A DNA stretch of 37,625 nucleotides from Bacteroidota bacterium (GTDB lineage Bacteria; Bacteroidota; Bacteroidia; Flavobacteriales; Weeksellaceae), in contig JAEYOX010000069.1 in the NCBI GenBank assembly GCA_023411265.1, positions 1 to 37,625 on the forward strand. The letters are read 5' to 3'. Position numbers and translations under genes: made by a program. Below the pieces are notes generated by a model. The model was not told where the DNA came from and did not search any database. It saw nothing but the letters and a program-made list of their open reading frames with translations. Within the stretch, counting starts at the first letter, position 1, and every line of letters begins with the position of its first letter. Below, in pieces: positions 31,378 through 37,625 of the stretch.

Positions 31378-32325
31378 TTAAGCTGTAATTTGATGATCTA
31401 TCACCTGATTTCTCCAGGAAATATTCTGTATTTTTTTGTTTTTATCGAAGAAAAAATCAAGACGGCCAAGAAGTAATCCTGCCCATCCTACCTGATTGAT
31501 AATCACGGTTTTTCCTGAGGAATTTTGTACCGACTGCGGTTCATTCAAAAATGTATGGGTATGTCCGCCAAGAATCAAATCCAGATGTTCTGTTTTAGCG
31601 GCTATGGTTTGATCTGAAATTTTATCGGGTTGATTTTTATATTCATAGCCTAAATGTGAAAGACAAATTACCAGATCACATTTTTTATTTTCTTTCAGAA
31701 AGCGAGTGTAATGCTGTGCGATTTCTACGGGATCCAGATATTTTGTTTCTCCGTATTGTTTTTTTCCAACAAGACCTTTCAGTTCGATTCCCAAACCGAA
31801 AATTCCGATTCTGATTCCATTTTTATTGAATATTTTATAAGGCTTTGTAAGGCCGTCGATAATCGTATTGCTAAAATCATAATTAGAACAGAGAAAGGGA
31901 AATTTTGCTTTGGGAAGTGCTTTTTTGAATCCTTCCAGGCCGTTGTCGAACTCGTGGTTTCCCATGGTGGAAGCGTCATAACCCATCATCGACATGAGTT
32001 TAAATTCCAGTTCGCCGCCGAAAAAATTAAAGTACGGAGTTCCCTGAAATACATCCCCGGAATCCAGAAGCAGAATATTTTTTTCTTCCTCTCTTATTTT
32101 CTGAATCAATGCTGCTCTTCTCGCAAAGCCGCCCTGATTGGGGTTTCGGGTATACGTTTCGTCAAACGGTTCAATACGGCTGTGCTGATCATTGGTATGA
32201 AGAATAGTGATTTTATAAGGTGTCGCAGAACTGAGGACGGAATTTTCTGCCCACAAAAGCTGCGGTGCGAATGACAAGGCCAATGTTCCCGGGACGGCCG
32301 TTTTCAAAAATTTCTTCCTATTCAT
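31378..32325 (-). CDS. Metallophosphatase half of a 5'-nucleotidase (UshA-like)
   Basis: A 315-residue exported phosphatase carrying only the N-terminal catalytic domain of UshA-type 5'-nucleotidases. Metal ligands are complete: TNDQH (44-48), DSGDVFQG (88-95), GNHEFD (122-127), SHLG (223-226) and GGHTHT (253-258). The N-terminus (MNRKKFLKTAVPGTLALSFA) is a signal with a basic start and no twin arginine. The C-terminal substrate-specificity domain is missing here but encoded by the upstream gene, which overlaps it by 8 bp. The two products probably act together in the periplasm on nucleotides or other phosphoesters (inference). Confidence 0.92.
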   Translation of the reverse strand: MNRKKFLKTAVPGTLALSFAPQLLWAENSVLSSATPYKITILHTNDQHSRIEPFDETYTRNPNQGGFARRAALIQKIREEEKNILLLDSGDVFQGTPYFNFFGGELEFKLMSMMGYDASTMGNHEFDNGLEGFKKALPKAKFPFLCSNYDFSNTIIDGLTKPYKIFNKNGIRIGIFGLGIELKGLVGKKQYGETKYLDPVEIAQHYTRFLKENKKCDLVICLSHLGYEYKNQPDKISDQTIAAKTEHLDLILGGHTHTFLNEPQSVQNSSGKTVIINQVGWAGLLLGRLDFFFDKNKKIQNISWRNQVIDHQITA

Positions 32326-33085
32326 TGCTGTTGTTTGGTTTGTTTTTAAAAATCAAACGAATGTCATTCGGTGCCTTGATTTGTGGTGTAGCTGCGAATT
32401 TTTCCAGAAACAGATCCCGCATTTTAATTCCGGTAGAGATGATTTCTCCGGGTTTAAAAAAATCCATTTTGTCGCCGCCCGTAGAAAGATAATCGGAAGT
32501 GGCAATATAATACATTTGGCTGGGAACCACAGGTTTTCCTCTAATCTGAAATTTCACAGGTTTTCCCCCGTCTGTTTCTATGTGCATTCCTGCAACAGGA
32601 TTATTTTTTTGAGTAGCGATATAATAATCGAAAAGCCCCTGCAACTGTTTTCCGCTCATTTTCACGATGACGATTTCGTTTTCAAAAGGCATTACTTCAT
32701 AAATATGTCTCGTGAGAATATCGCCTTTGCCAATCATGGAGCGGATGCCACCGACATTAATTACTGCAGCGTCAACGCTGTTTGTTCCGTTTTTCTTCGC
32801 CCATTCATCAGCACCCTGAAGGGTAAAGTCGGCCAGTAAATTTCCCAGATTGCTGTTGTCCCCCTGCTTGGTAAGATCCACAGAAGTGTAGGAAATTTTT
32901 GTATTCATCTTGCTTTCCAACTCTTTTTTGTAGGGAGCAATTACCTTTATAAATTCCGGATCTTCAGGCAGATTGGCGCTAATGGAAATGTTTTCATGAA
33001 TCTGAACCGCAGTTACAGGCCGCACAGTCCGGCATCCAATAAAAGTTAAGGTTGCCAGAATTGCGATCCAGAATTTTAATTTCAT
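32318..33085 (-). CDS. 5'-nucleotidase C-terminal domain lipoprotein
   Basis: A 255-residue lipoprotein. The signal peptide ends with lipobox FIGC (Cys18). The mature part is the 5'-nucleotidase C-terminal domain that in UshA binds the nucleoside: LGNLLADFTL, VINVGGIRS, YEVMPFENEIVIVKMSG and TSDYLSTGGDKMDFF are visible. The catalytic metallophosphatase domain is absent and is encoded by the next gene, overlapping by 8 bp. The ATG at 33085 was chosen because it begins the signal peptide; two upstream ATGs at 33100 and 33130 give poor leaders, and the -7 box lies between them. It is the first gene of the operon ending in recO. Confidence 0.9.
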   Translation of the reverse strand: MKLKFWIAILATLTFIGCRTVRPVTAVQIHENISISANLPEDPEFIKVIAPYKKELESKMNTKISYTSVDLTKQGDNSNLGNLLADFTLQGADEWAKKNGTNSVDAAVINVGGIRSMIGKGDILTRHIYEVMPFENEIVIVKMSGKQLQGLFDYYIATQKNNPVAGMHIETDGGKPVKFQIRGKPVVPSQMYYIATSDYLSTGGDKMDFFKPGEIISTGIKMRDLFLEKFAATPQIKAPNDIRLIFKNKPNNSNE

Positions 33086-33108
33086 GACTGATGTTCCCAT
33101 ATTCCGTA

Positions 33109-33116
33109 CAAATATA
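33109..33116 (-). promoter_or_regulatory. -7 box of the nucleotidase-porZ-recO operon
   Basis: TATATTTG on the minus strand, perfect to TAnnTTTG, ends 23 nt before the ATG at 33085. No TTG at a normal -33 distance. Confidence 0.55.
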
Positions 33117-33172
33117 ACATTTGATGTCAACTTTCTTTTATTTTCATCAAAAATTGTTGTCAGAAAAAATAG

Positions 33173-33180
33173 TATTTTTG
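33173..33180 (+). promoter_or_regulatory. -7 box of dapA
   Basis: TATTTTTG, perfect to TAnnTTTG, ends 19 nt before the ATG at 33200. A TTG at 33154-33156 is 16 bp upstream, near the normal spacing. Confidence 0.55.
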
Positions 33181-33199
33181 AAGAATAATTTTTTTAAAA

Positions 33200-34072
33200 A
33201 TGAATAAACTAAAAGGAGTAGGGGTCGCATTGGTAACACCTTTTAATGAAGATCTTTCTGTGGATTTTGAATCCTTAACCCAACTTATTGAGTTTAATAT
33301 TGAAAACGGAACCAGCTTTCTGGTGGTTTTGGGAACTACCGCAGAAGCTGCCACACTTTCGGCAGAAGAAAAAAAACAGGTGATTCAGCATGTTATTAAA
33401 ATCAATAACCAACGTCTTCCGCTGGTATTGGGAATTGGCGGCAACAATACTTATGAAGTAAAAAAAGAGATTGAAGCGGCAGATCTTTCTGATTTTGAAG
33501 CCATACTGTCTGTTTCTCCTTATTATAACAAGCCTAATCAGGAAGGTTTGTACAGGCATTATCAGGTTTTGGCGGAAACCGGAAAGAAAATCATTATTTA
33601 CAACGTGCCTTCCCGCACCGGACAGAATATTGAAGCTGCAACTACACTGCGTCTTGCCGACGAGTTTCCGAATTTATTTATGATTAAGGAAGCAGCTCCC
33701 AATATTTTGCAATATTTTGATATTCTTCGGAAAAAACCTGCTCATTTTTCATTGGTATCGGGTGATGATGAATTTACGCTTCCTGTTACTTTAGCCGGCG
33801 GAGATGGCGTGATTTCCGTTATCGGGCAGGCGTATCCGAAAGAATTTTCAGAGATGGTACAGCTGGCTTTCGAGGGTAAGGTGGAAGAAGCGTATCAGAT
33901 TCATAACCGATTGGTAGAAATTACGCGCCTTATTTTTGCAGAAGGAAATCCCTGCGGAATAAAAGCAGTTTTATCTGAAAAAGGAATTATTAAAAATTAT
34001 CTCAGACTGCCTTTGATCCCTGCATCATACGGCCTGCACGAGCGAATAAAAGAGGAAATGAAATCTATATAA
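33200..34072 (+). CDS. dapA: 4-hydroxy-tetrahydrodipicolinate synthase
   Basis: Condenses pyruvate with aspartate semialdehyde, the first step to diaminopimelate and lysine. The 290-residue TIM barrel has GTTAEAATLS (45-54; the usual motif is GTTGE), SPYYNKPNQEG (106-116), the catalytic Tyr134 in IYNVPSRTGQN (133-143, Arg139 binds the substrate carboxylate) and the Schiff-base Lys163 in MIKEAAPN. Length is normal. It has its own -7 box and terminator and forms a single-gene unit divergent from the nucleotidase operon (114 bp between starts). Confidence 0.97.
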   Translation: MNKLKGVGVALVTPFNEDLSVDFESLTQLIEFNIENGTSFLVVLGTTAEAATLSAEEKKQVIQHVIKINNQRLPLVLGIGGNNTYEVKKEIEAADLSDFEAILSVSPYYNKPNQEGLYRHYQVLAETGKKIIIYNVPSRTGQNIEAATTLRLADEFPNLFMIKEAAPNILQYFDILRKKPAHFSLVSGDDEFTLPVTLAGGDGVISVIGQAYPKEFSEMVQLAFEGKVEEAYQIHNRLVEITRLIFAEGNPCGIKAVLSEKGIIKNYLRLPLIPASYGLHERIKEEMKSI

Positions 34073-34082
34073 TAATGGTAAG

Positions 34083-34108
34083 GCAAGGCATGAAACCTTG
34101 CTTTTTTT
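34083..34108 (+). terminator. Rho-independent terminator of dapA
   Basis: GCAAGG (34083-34088) and CCTTGC (34096-34101) form a 6-bp stem with a 7-nt loop followed by seven T, 10 bp after the stop. It lies within an open upstream extension of the GNAT frame, so that gene must start later. Confidence 0.85.
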
Positions 34109-34113
34109 GTGAA

Positions 34114-34608
34114 ATGAAAATAATAAAAGCGACAGAACAAGACATTCCTGACATCAGGAACATTGCTGAAAAATCATGGAAGGCTCATTATCCCGGAATT
34201 ATTTCCGACGCACAAATTGAGTACATGCTCCAAAAAATGTATTCCGAAGAAGAACTGAAAAGACATTTCCAAATGGAGAATTTTCAGTATTATTTTATGG
34301 GTGATGACGAAGGAAACCGATTGGGAATCATGGGGTTTGAGCTGCATTATGATCCATTTACTACCAAGTTTCACCGTCTTTATTTACTGAAAGAATGCAC
34401 AGGAAAAGGCTACGGAAAAGCAGCTCTTGATTTTCTGAAACAGATTGCTTCTCAGTCTGATGACAAAAGAATTATTTTGACGGTGAACAAGCAGAATACG
34501 GCAAAATTTTTTTACGAAACACAAGGGTTTAAGGTGTATGATGAAGCGGTTTTTAACATTGGAAACGGCTATGTTATGGATGATTTTCTAATGGAATTTC
34601 TGCTTTAA
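34114..34608 (+). CDS. GNAT family N-acetyltransferase
   Basis: A 164-residue acetyl-CoA-dependent acetyltransferase. MKIIKATEQDIPDI is the usual first strand and helix; the acetyl-CoA motif A reads LYLLKECTGKGYGKAALDFL (89-108), close to the consensus V...Q/RxxGxG/A but with Thr-Gly-Lys-Gly. A second Asn-rich part, LTVNKQNTAKFFYETQGF, is the conserved motif B. The closest common types are spermidine or amino-acid acetyltransferases, but no substrate can be assigned. The ATG at 34114 was chosen because the terminator of dapA overlaps any earlier start. Confidence 0.92.
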   Translation: MKIIKATEQDIPDIRNIAEKSWKAHYPGIISDAQIEYMLQKMYSEEELKRHFQMENFQYYFMGDDEGNRLGIMGFELHYDPFTTKFHRLYLLKECTGKGYGKAALDFLKQIASQSDDKRIILTVNKQNTAKFFYETQGFKVYDEAVFNIGNGYVMDDFLMEFLL

Positions 34609-34731
34609 ACATACCGGTGATAATTGTATAAGAACAAAAAATTATTTTATAAAGAGATTCTGATTTTAAAGTCGCAGATTTGTTTCATCATTTCAAAACA
34701 AAATTAAAATATCAAATTAAAATTTAGCTTA

Positions 34732-34992
34732 ATGGATACCGTAACTCTTTTTGAAGATTATTTTATACGACTCAATAAAAAGTTTGGGATTACAAAACTG
34801 AATTACAACGAAGATTCACTGGATTTGGATGAAAAATACATCCGGAATATGGTGTTTGCTTCAGACGATTTTAATGAAGAATATGAAGGCCTGAAAAGCA
34901 AATGCAGAAAAATATACAAAACCATGAAGCGCGGATTTCTGCTGAAAATCAAAAAAGACATGAGCAATAATTATTTCGTCACCATTATCTGA
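34732..34992 (+). CDS. Small hypothetical protein
   Basis: An 86-residue acidic-then-basic protein I do not recognise. It has no signal peptide, membrane segment or cysteine pair. The first half has acidic stretches (NEDSLDLDEKY) and the second half is Lys/Arg-rich (LKSKCRKIYKTMKRGFLLKIKKD). Codon use looks like its neighbours, and the frame is open with a clear ATG. It lies 123 bp after the GNAT gene and 145 bp before the AraC regulator gene on the same strand. A link to the signalling locus is possible but not shown. Confidence 0.6.
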   Translation: MDTVTLFEDYFIRLNKKFGITKLNYNEDSLDLDEKYIRNMVFASDDFNEEYEGLKSKCRKIYKTMKRGFLLKIKKDMSNNYFVTII

Positions 34993-35034
34993 AAGACAAT
35001 TTTTTCATCATTATATTTTTTATCATTTGTGTGG

Positions 35035-35060
35035 TTTCCCGTAAGCAATCTTGCGGGAAA
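35035..35060. other. Strong hairpin, 11-bp stem, between two genes
   Basis: TTTCCCGTAAG (35035-35045) pairs with CTTGCGGGAAA (35050-35060) over 11 positions (one G-T) with a CAAT loop. There is no T-run on the plus strand, so it is a poor terminator for the gene ending at 34992. It lies 77 bp before the AraC start. A second, weaker inverted repeat (GTAAT-AATGA-ATTAC) follows within 20 bp. It may act in attenuation, mRNA stability or regulator binding. Confidence 0.7.
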
Positions 35061-35108
35061 TTGCTGTAATAATGAATTACGATAGCACAGTATTAAATAA
35101 ATATTTTT

Positions 35109-35116
35109 ATCTTTAC
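35109..35116 (+). promoter_or_regulatory. -7 box candidate of the AraC-receiver-kinase operon
   Basis: TATCTTTA differs in one base from TAnnTTTG and lies 21 nt before the ATG at 35138. No clear -33 TTG. Confidence 0.35.
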
Positions 35117-35137
35117 CTACAATATAGCTTATAATTA

Positions 35138-35695
35138 ATGAAAATTTACCTAAAATTTGACTTCAATACCATCTGCAGAAAAGTGCTGGAAGAGCGCCTG
35201 AATGATAAAAATATTAAATACAGAATACTGAGTTTCGGCGAGGTAGAATTTCTGGATCAGGTTTCCAAAGATGAAATGAACACCCTTTTCGGTGAACTGA
35301 ACGAATATGGAATTGAAATTATTGAAAATCAAAAATCCGCATTGGTTCAAAAAATAAAAGACACCATTGTAGATATGGTTTTTTCCGAAAAAGATGTCAA
35401 TGTAAAAGCCTCCGTTTATCTGGCAGAAAAGCTGAACCACAGCTATGGTTATCTTTCCAACCTTTTCTCGGAAGTCACCTATACTTCTATCGAAAATTTC
35501 ATTATCCTACAGAAAATTGAACACTGCAAGCAACTTATTGTGAATGATAAACTTACCCTAACGGAAATTGCGTATAGGCTCAATTATTCCAGTGTGGCAC
35601 ATCTCAGTACTCAGTTTAAAAATACCACAGGAATCACTCCTTCACAATTCCAGAAAATTATTTCCAAAAGAAGAGAAATAGCAAATAAAAAATAA
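35138..35695 (+). CDS. AraC family transcriptional regulator, short Bacteroidetes type
   Basis: A 185-residue DNA-binding protein. The C-terminal half (about 95-178) is an AraC helix-turn-helix: LAEKLNHSYGYLSNLF as the first HTH and LTEIAYRLNYSSVAHLSTQFKN plus TGITPSQFQ as the second and its signature. The N-terminal ~65 residues (MKIYLKFDFNTICRKVLEER, then ILSFGEVEFLD) look like a small alpha/beta, HMA-like domain; the CxxC metal motif of true HMA domains is absent. There is no receiver domain. The gene starts a three-gene run: the receiver follows 8 bp later and the kinase directly after. Such AraC proteins occur with stand-alone receivers in Bacteroidetes. Its target genes are unknown. Confidence 0.88.
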   Translation: MKIYLKFDFNTICRKVLEERLNDKNIKYRILSFGEVEFLDQVSKDEMNTLFGELNEYGIEIIENQKSALVQKIKDTIVDMVFSEKDVNVKASVYLAEKLNHSYGYLSNLFSEVTYTSIENFIILQKIEHCKQLIVNDKLTLTEIAYRLNYSSVAHLSTQFKNTTGITPSQFQKIISKRREIANKK

Positions 35696-35703
35696 AAAGT
35701 GTG

Positions 35704-36150
35704 ATGAATAAAGAATATATGCATATCATTCTGGCTGATGATGATGAAGACGACAGGCTCTTCTTCACCGATGCTTTCGAGGAACTGAAAATAAATACCA
35801 AAGTAAAAACCTACAACGATGGTGCGGAGCTGATGGACTATCTGAACAATGAAGATTCCATACTTCCGGAGATCCTTTTTCTGGATCTTAATATGCCGAA
35901 GAAAAACGGATTAGAATGCCTGCATGAAATTAAAGCAAATCCGCGTTTTGGGAATATAGCCATCGCTATCTATTCCACTTCTTCTTCCGAAGAACATATC
36001 GAAGAAACCTTCGTGAACGGTGCTAATATTTATATCAAAAAACCTAACGATTTTAACACATTAAAAAAAGTTTTGTCTGATGTAGTGACCATCAACTGGC
36101 AATATCAGACTTCCGGACTGAACAAGGATAATTTCCTGCTCAGAATGTAA
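35704..36150 (+). CDS. Single-domain response regulator (CheY-like receiver)
   Basis: A 148-residue stand-alone receiver. The acidic pocket is DDDEDD (12-17), the phosphorylated residue Asp61 lies in FLDLNMPKKNGLE, Ser91/Thr92 in IYSTSS is the switch residue, and Lys112 or 113 in IKKP completes the set. There is no output domain, so it must act through a partner or as a phosphate sink. It lies between the AraC gene (8 bp upstream) and the sensor kinase gene (2 bp downstream). Its chain end (about 130-148) is a short extension past the receiver. The ATG at 35704 was preferred to a GTG one codon upstream. Confidence 0.93.
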   Translation: MNKEYMHIILADDDEDDRLFFTDAFEELKINTKVKTYNDGAELMDYLNNEDSILPEILFLDLNMPKKNGLECLHEIKANPRFGNIAIAIYSTSSSEEHIEETFVNGANIYIKKPNDFNTLKKVLSDVVTINWQYQTSGLNKDNFLLRM

Positions 36151-36152
36151 GG

Positions 36153-37625
36153 ATGAAAAAAATCCTTTTCGACAGATCATCTTTCCTGCTGGCCACTATT
36201 TTTGTAGTGGCCGCAGCACTTTTGTTCTTCCTTATGGTGCTGACTTACAAACACTTGGATAAACAAACCGAATCTGTGGAATGGATGCAGCAGTCTTATG
36301 AGATTTCAGCCAAATTACAGCATATTTTTTCGGATTTGAAAGATATTGAAACCGAGAGGAGAAACGTAATACTGAAAGCCAATCAGGAAGAATCCAAAAA
36401 AATCATTAAAGAAAAAATGATTGAAATTACTGCTTTGGAGTCTTCCCTGAAGCGGAATTTCAAACATCATCCGGTTCAGCAGGAAAATCTGCGAAATCTG
36501 GATCTCATGATCCGGTACAAATACGGCATAGTTAACAAAACCCTTTCTTCCCTTTCCCACCAGGAAGATATGGAAACCATGAAACAATCGCTTCTGGCAG
36601 GGAAAAATGTAATGGGCAGCATTCAGGACAAAATAGAAGATATGCTGGAAGAAGAAGAAATTCTTCTGAACAAAAGGAAAGATAACCTGAGCAACATTCA
36701 GAAATCCACGCCGTTTTATTTTTTTATTATCTCCCTTTTTTCCTTGGGAATGCTGGTTTTTGCTTTTTATAAAATCAATAAAGATGTGAAAACCCAAAGA
36801 AGAAATAACGATGAACTGAAACTCGCACTGGATACCTCGCAACTGGCAGAAAAAGTAGGTGGTTATGGTATCTGGATTTATGATTATGCCACACAGCAAT
36901 ATCATTTTTCAGATAATGAATACAGGCTTTTGGGCTACGAACCACAGGCATTTCATGCTGATCATGAGAAATTTCTACAACACATACATCCTGAAGACCG
37001 CAAAAAAGTAGATGCAAAATACCGTATCATGTTAGAAACAGGAAGTATGACACCCTTCCGCTACCGAATCATTACAAAAGACGGTGACTTAAGACATTTT
37101 CAGATGGTGGGCGAATCTGTACTGTCGCCTTCCGGAGAACGAATTTTGCTGGGAATTACGACCGATGTGACTCATGAAGTAGAAAGCCAGCTCAGACTGG
37201 AAGGCACCAACTGGATGCTGCGGGAAAGAAATAAAACCCTGAGTATTGCGAATGAAACTTTTGAAGAAGCAGAAAAAATCGGGTTCTTCGGGACTTGCCA
37301 GTACCTTATTGCTGAAGATCGGTTTATTTTATCGGATAATTTGTTCAGGCTTTTCGGGCATGAACTGAATGATGAAGATCAATTCTTAAAATCATTTGAA
37401 GAGGATATTCATCCCAATGATCTGAAAATGGTGAAAGCCAAGATTTCCTCTGTTTTTATTCAGAAAGAAATAACCTCGTTCACTTTCATAATTAACACAA
37501 AAAACGACCGCGCACTTCGGTATATAGACGTTAGCAGTAAAATAATTCGCGATAAAGAAGCGGGAGATTATTATCTTTTCATTGCTCAGGATACGACAGA
37601 TGTAATTCTGGATAAACTCAGCATC
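36153..37625 (+). CDS. CHASE3-PAS-PAS sensor protein, probably a histidine kinase (cut by window edge)
   Basis: The first 491 residues of a membrane sensor, open at the right edge. Membrane segments lie at about 10-32 and 188-206, bracketing a helical extracytoplasmic region (35-185) with a CHASE3-like pattern (SDLKDIETERRNVIL). A first PAS domain (about 225-345) has SDNEYRLLGYEP, HPEDR (279-283) and GITTDVTHE; a second (about 365-487) has SDNLFRLFGHEL, HPND (420-423) and QDTTDV. These are PAS_3-type folds with PAC ends. The kinase core is not in the window, so the histidine kinase call is inference from the adjacent receiver gene. The gene starts 2 bp after the receiver stop. Confidence 0.88.
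   Translation, partial: MKKILFDRSSFLLATIFVVAAALLFFLMVLTYKHLDKQTESVEWMQQSYEISAKLQHIFSDLKDIETERRNVILKANQEESKKIIKEKMIEITALESSLKRNFKHHPVQQENLRNLDLMIRYKYGIVNKTLSSLSHQEDMETMKQSLLAGKNVMGSIQDKIEDMLEEEEILLNKRKDNLSNIQKSTPFYFFIISLFSLGMLVFAFYKINKDVKTQRRNNDELKLALDTSQLAEKVGGYGIWIYDYATQQYHFSDNEYRLLGYEPQAFHADHEKFLQHIHPEDRKKVDAKYRIMLETGSMTPFRYRIITKDGDLRHFQMVGESVLSPSGERILLGITTDVTHEVESQLRLEGTNWMLRERNKTLSIANETFEEAEKIGFFGTCQYLIAEDRFILSDNLFRLFGHELNDEDQFLKSFEEDIHPNDLKMVKAKISSVFIQKEITSFTFIINTKNDRALRYIDVSSKIIRDKEAGDYYLFIAQDTTDVILDKLSI

Noticed and set aside
31711..32274. 187-codon plus-strand frame
   Set aside because: Antisense to the metallophosphatase gene with a complete metal-ligand set.
34075..34113. Longer N-terminus for the GNAT acetyltransferase
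   Set aside because: The extension is made of the dapA terminator hairpin and T-run; the family start is at 34114.
36315..36905. 196-codon minus-strand frame near the right edge
   Set aside because: Antisense to the CHASE3-PAS sensor, which is open to the window edge and has clear domains.

Overview
This window comes from a member of the Bacteroidota, most likely Flavobacteriia, family Weeksellaceae (Chryseobacterium or a close relative). The clues are: Bacteroidetes-type -7 boxes (TAnnTTTG) and almost no Shine-Dalgarno sequences; the type IX secretion accessory protein PorZ; Bacteroidetes-only families (DUF5606, DUF3822, DUF6370); and a short AraC regulator of a kind common in this phylum. 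It looks like ordinary chromosome. I see no prophage, insertion sequence, integron, CRISPR array, tRNA or rRNA. Both ends cut through genes: an LLM-class flavin oxidoreductase on the left and a CHASE3-PAS sensor kinase on the right.

Region 1 (1-9.3 kb) is mostly housekeeping. A flavin oxidoreductase and an NmrA-like NAD(P)-binding protein come first; the latter has a perfect inverted repeat over its promoter. Then follow the ruvX-def-DUF5606 operon, a DUF421 membrane protein with a cysteine-rich tail, a SixA-type phosphatase, the DUF3822-rsmD pair, a secreted cysteine-rich DUF6370 protein, a phosphodiesterase-Smr pair, an aminotransferase and murB.

Region 2 (9.3-15.6 kb) is a DNA-repair and chaperone block. 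It holds the two-component NHEJ system (ku and a three-domain ligD in one operon), a divergent exonuclease III gene, and dnaK.

Region 3 (15.6-26.1 kb) opens with the only long gene-free stretch, which carries a four-copy array of 14-bp palindromes. It continues with a DUF937-OmpA chimera, proS, a Tyr/Trp/Gly-rich lipoprotein paired with an OmpP1/FadL-type porin, a ZIP metal transporter, two methyltransferase genes with promoters packed into 26 bp, a GT2 glycosyltransferase and an M23 peptidase.

Region 4 (26.3-34.6 kb) holds gpsA, an unrecognised protein next to a DUF1684 lipoprotein, and a four-gene minus-strand operon: 5'-nucleotidase C-terminal domain, metallophosphatase domain, porZ, recO. 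dapA and a GNAT acetyltransferase follow. Region 5 (34.7 kb to the end) is a signalling locus: a small unknown protein, an AraC regulator, a single-domain response regulator and a CHASE3-PAS sensor kinase, tightly packed on one strand.

I did not find a clearly new multi-gene system. The observations most worth a second look are the palindrome array at 15827-15905, the overlapping near-leaderless promoters, the 5'-nucleotidase split between two genes in the porZ-recO operon, and the AraC/receiver/kinase locus with a strong hairpin upstream. All positions and motif calls were read by eye; no database search was run.
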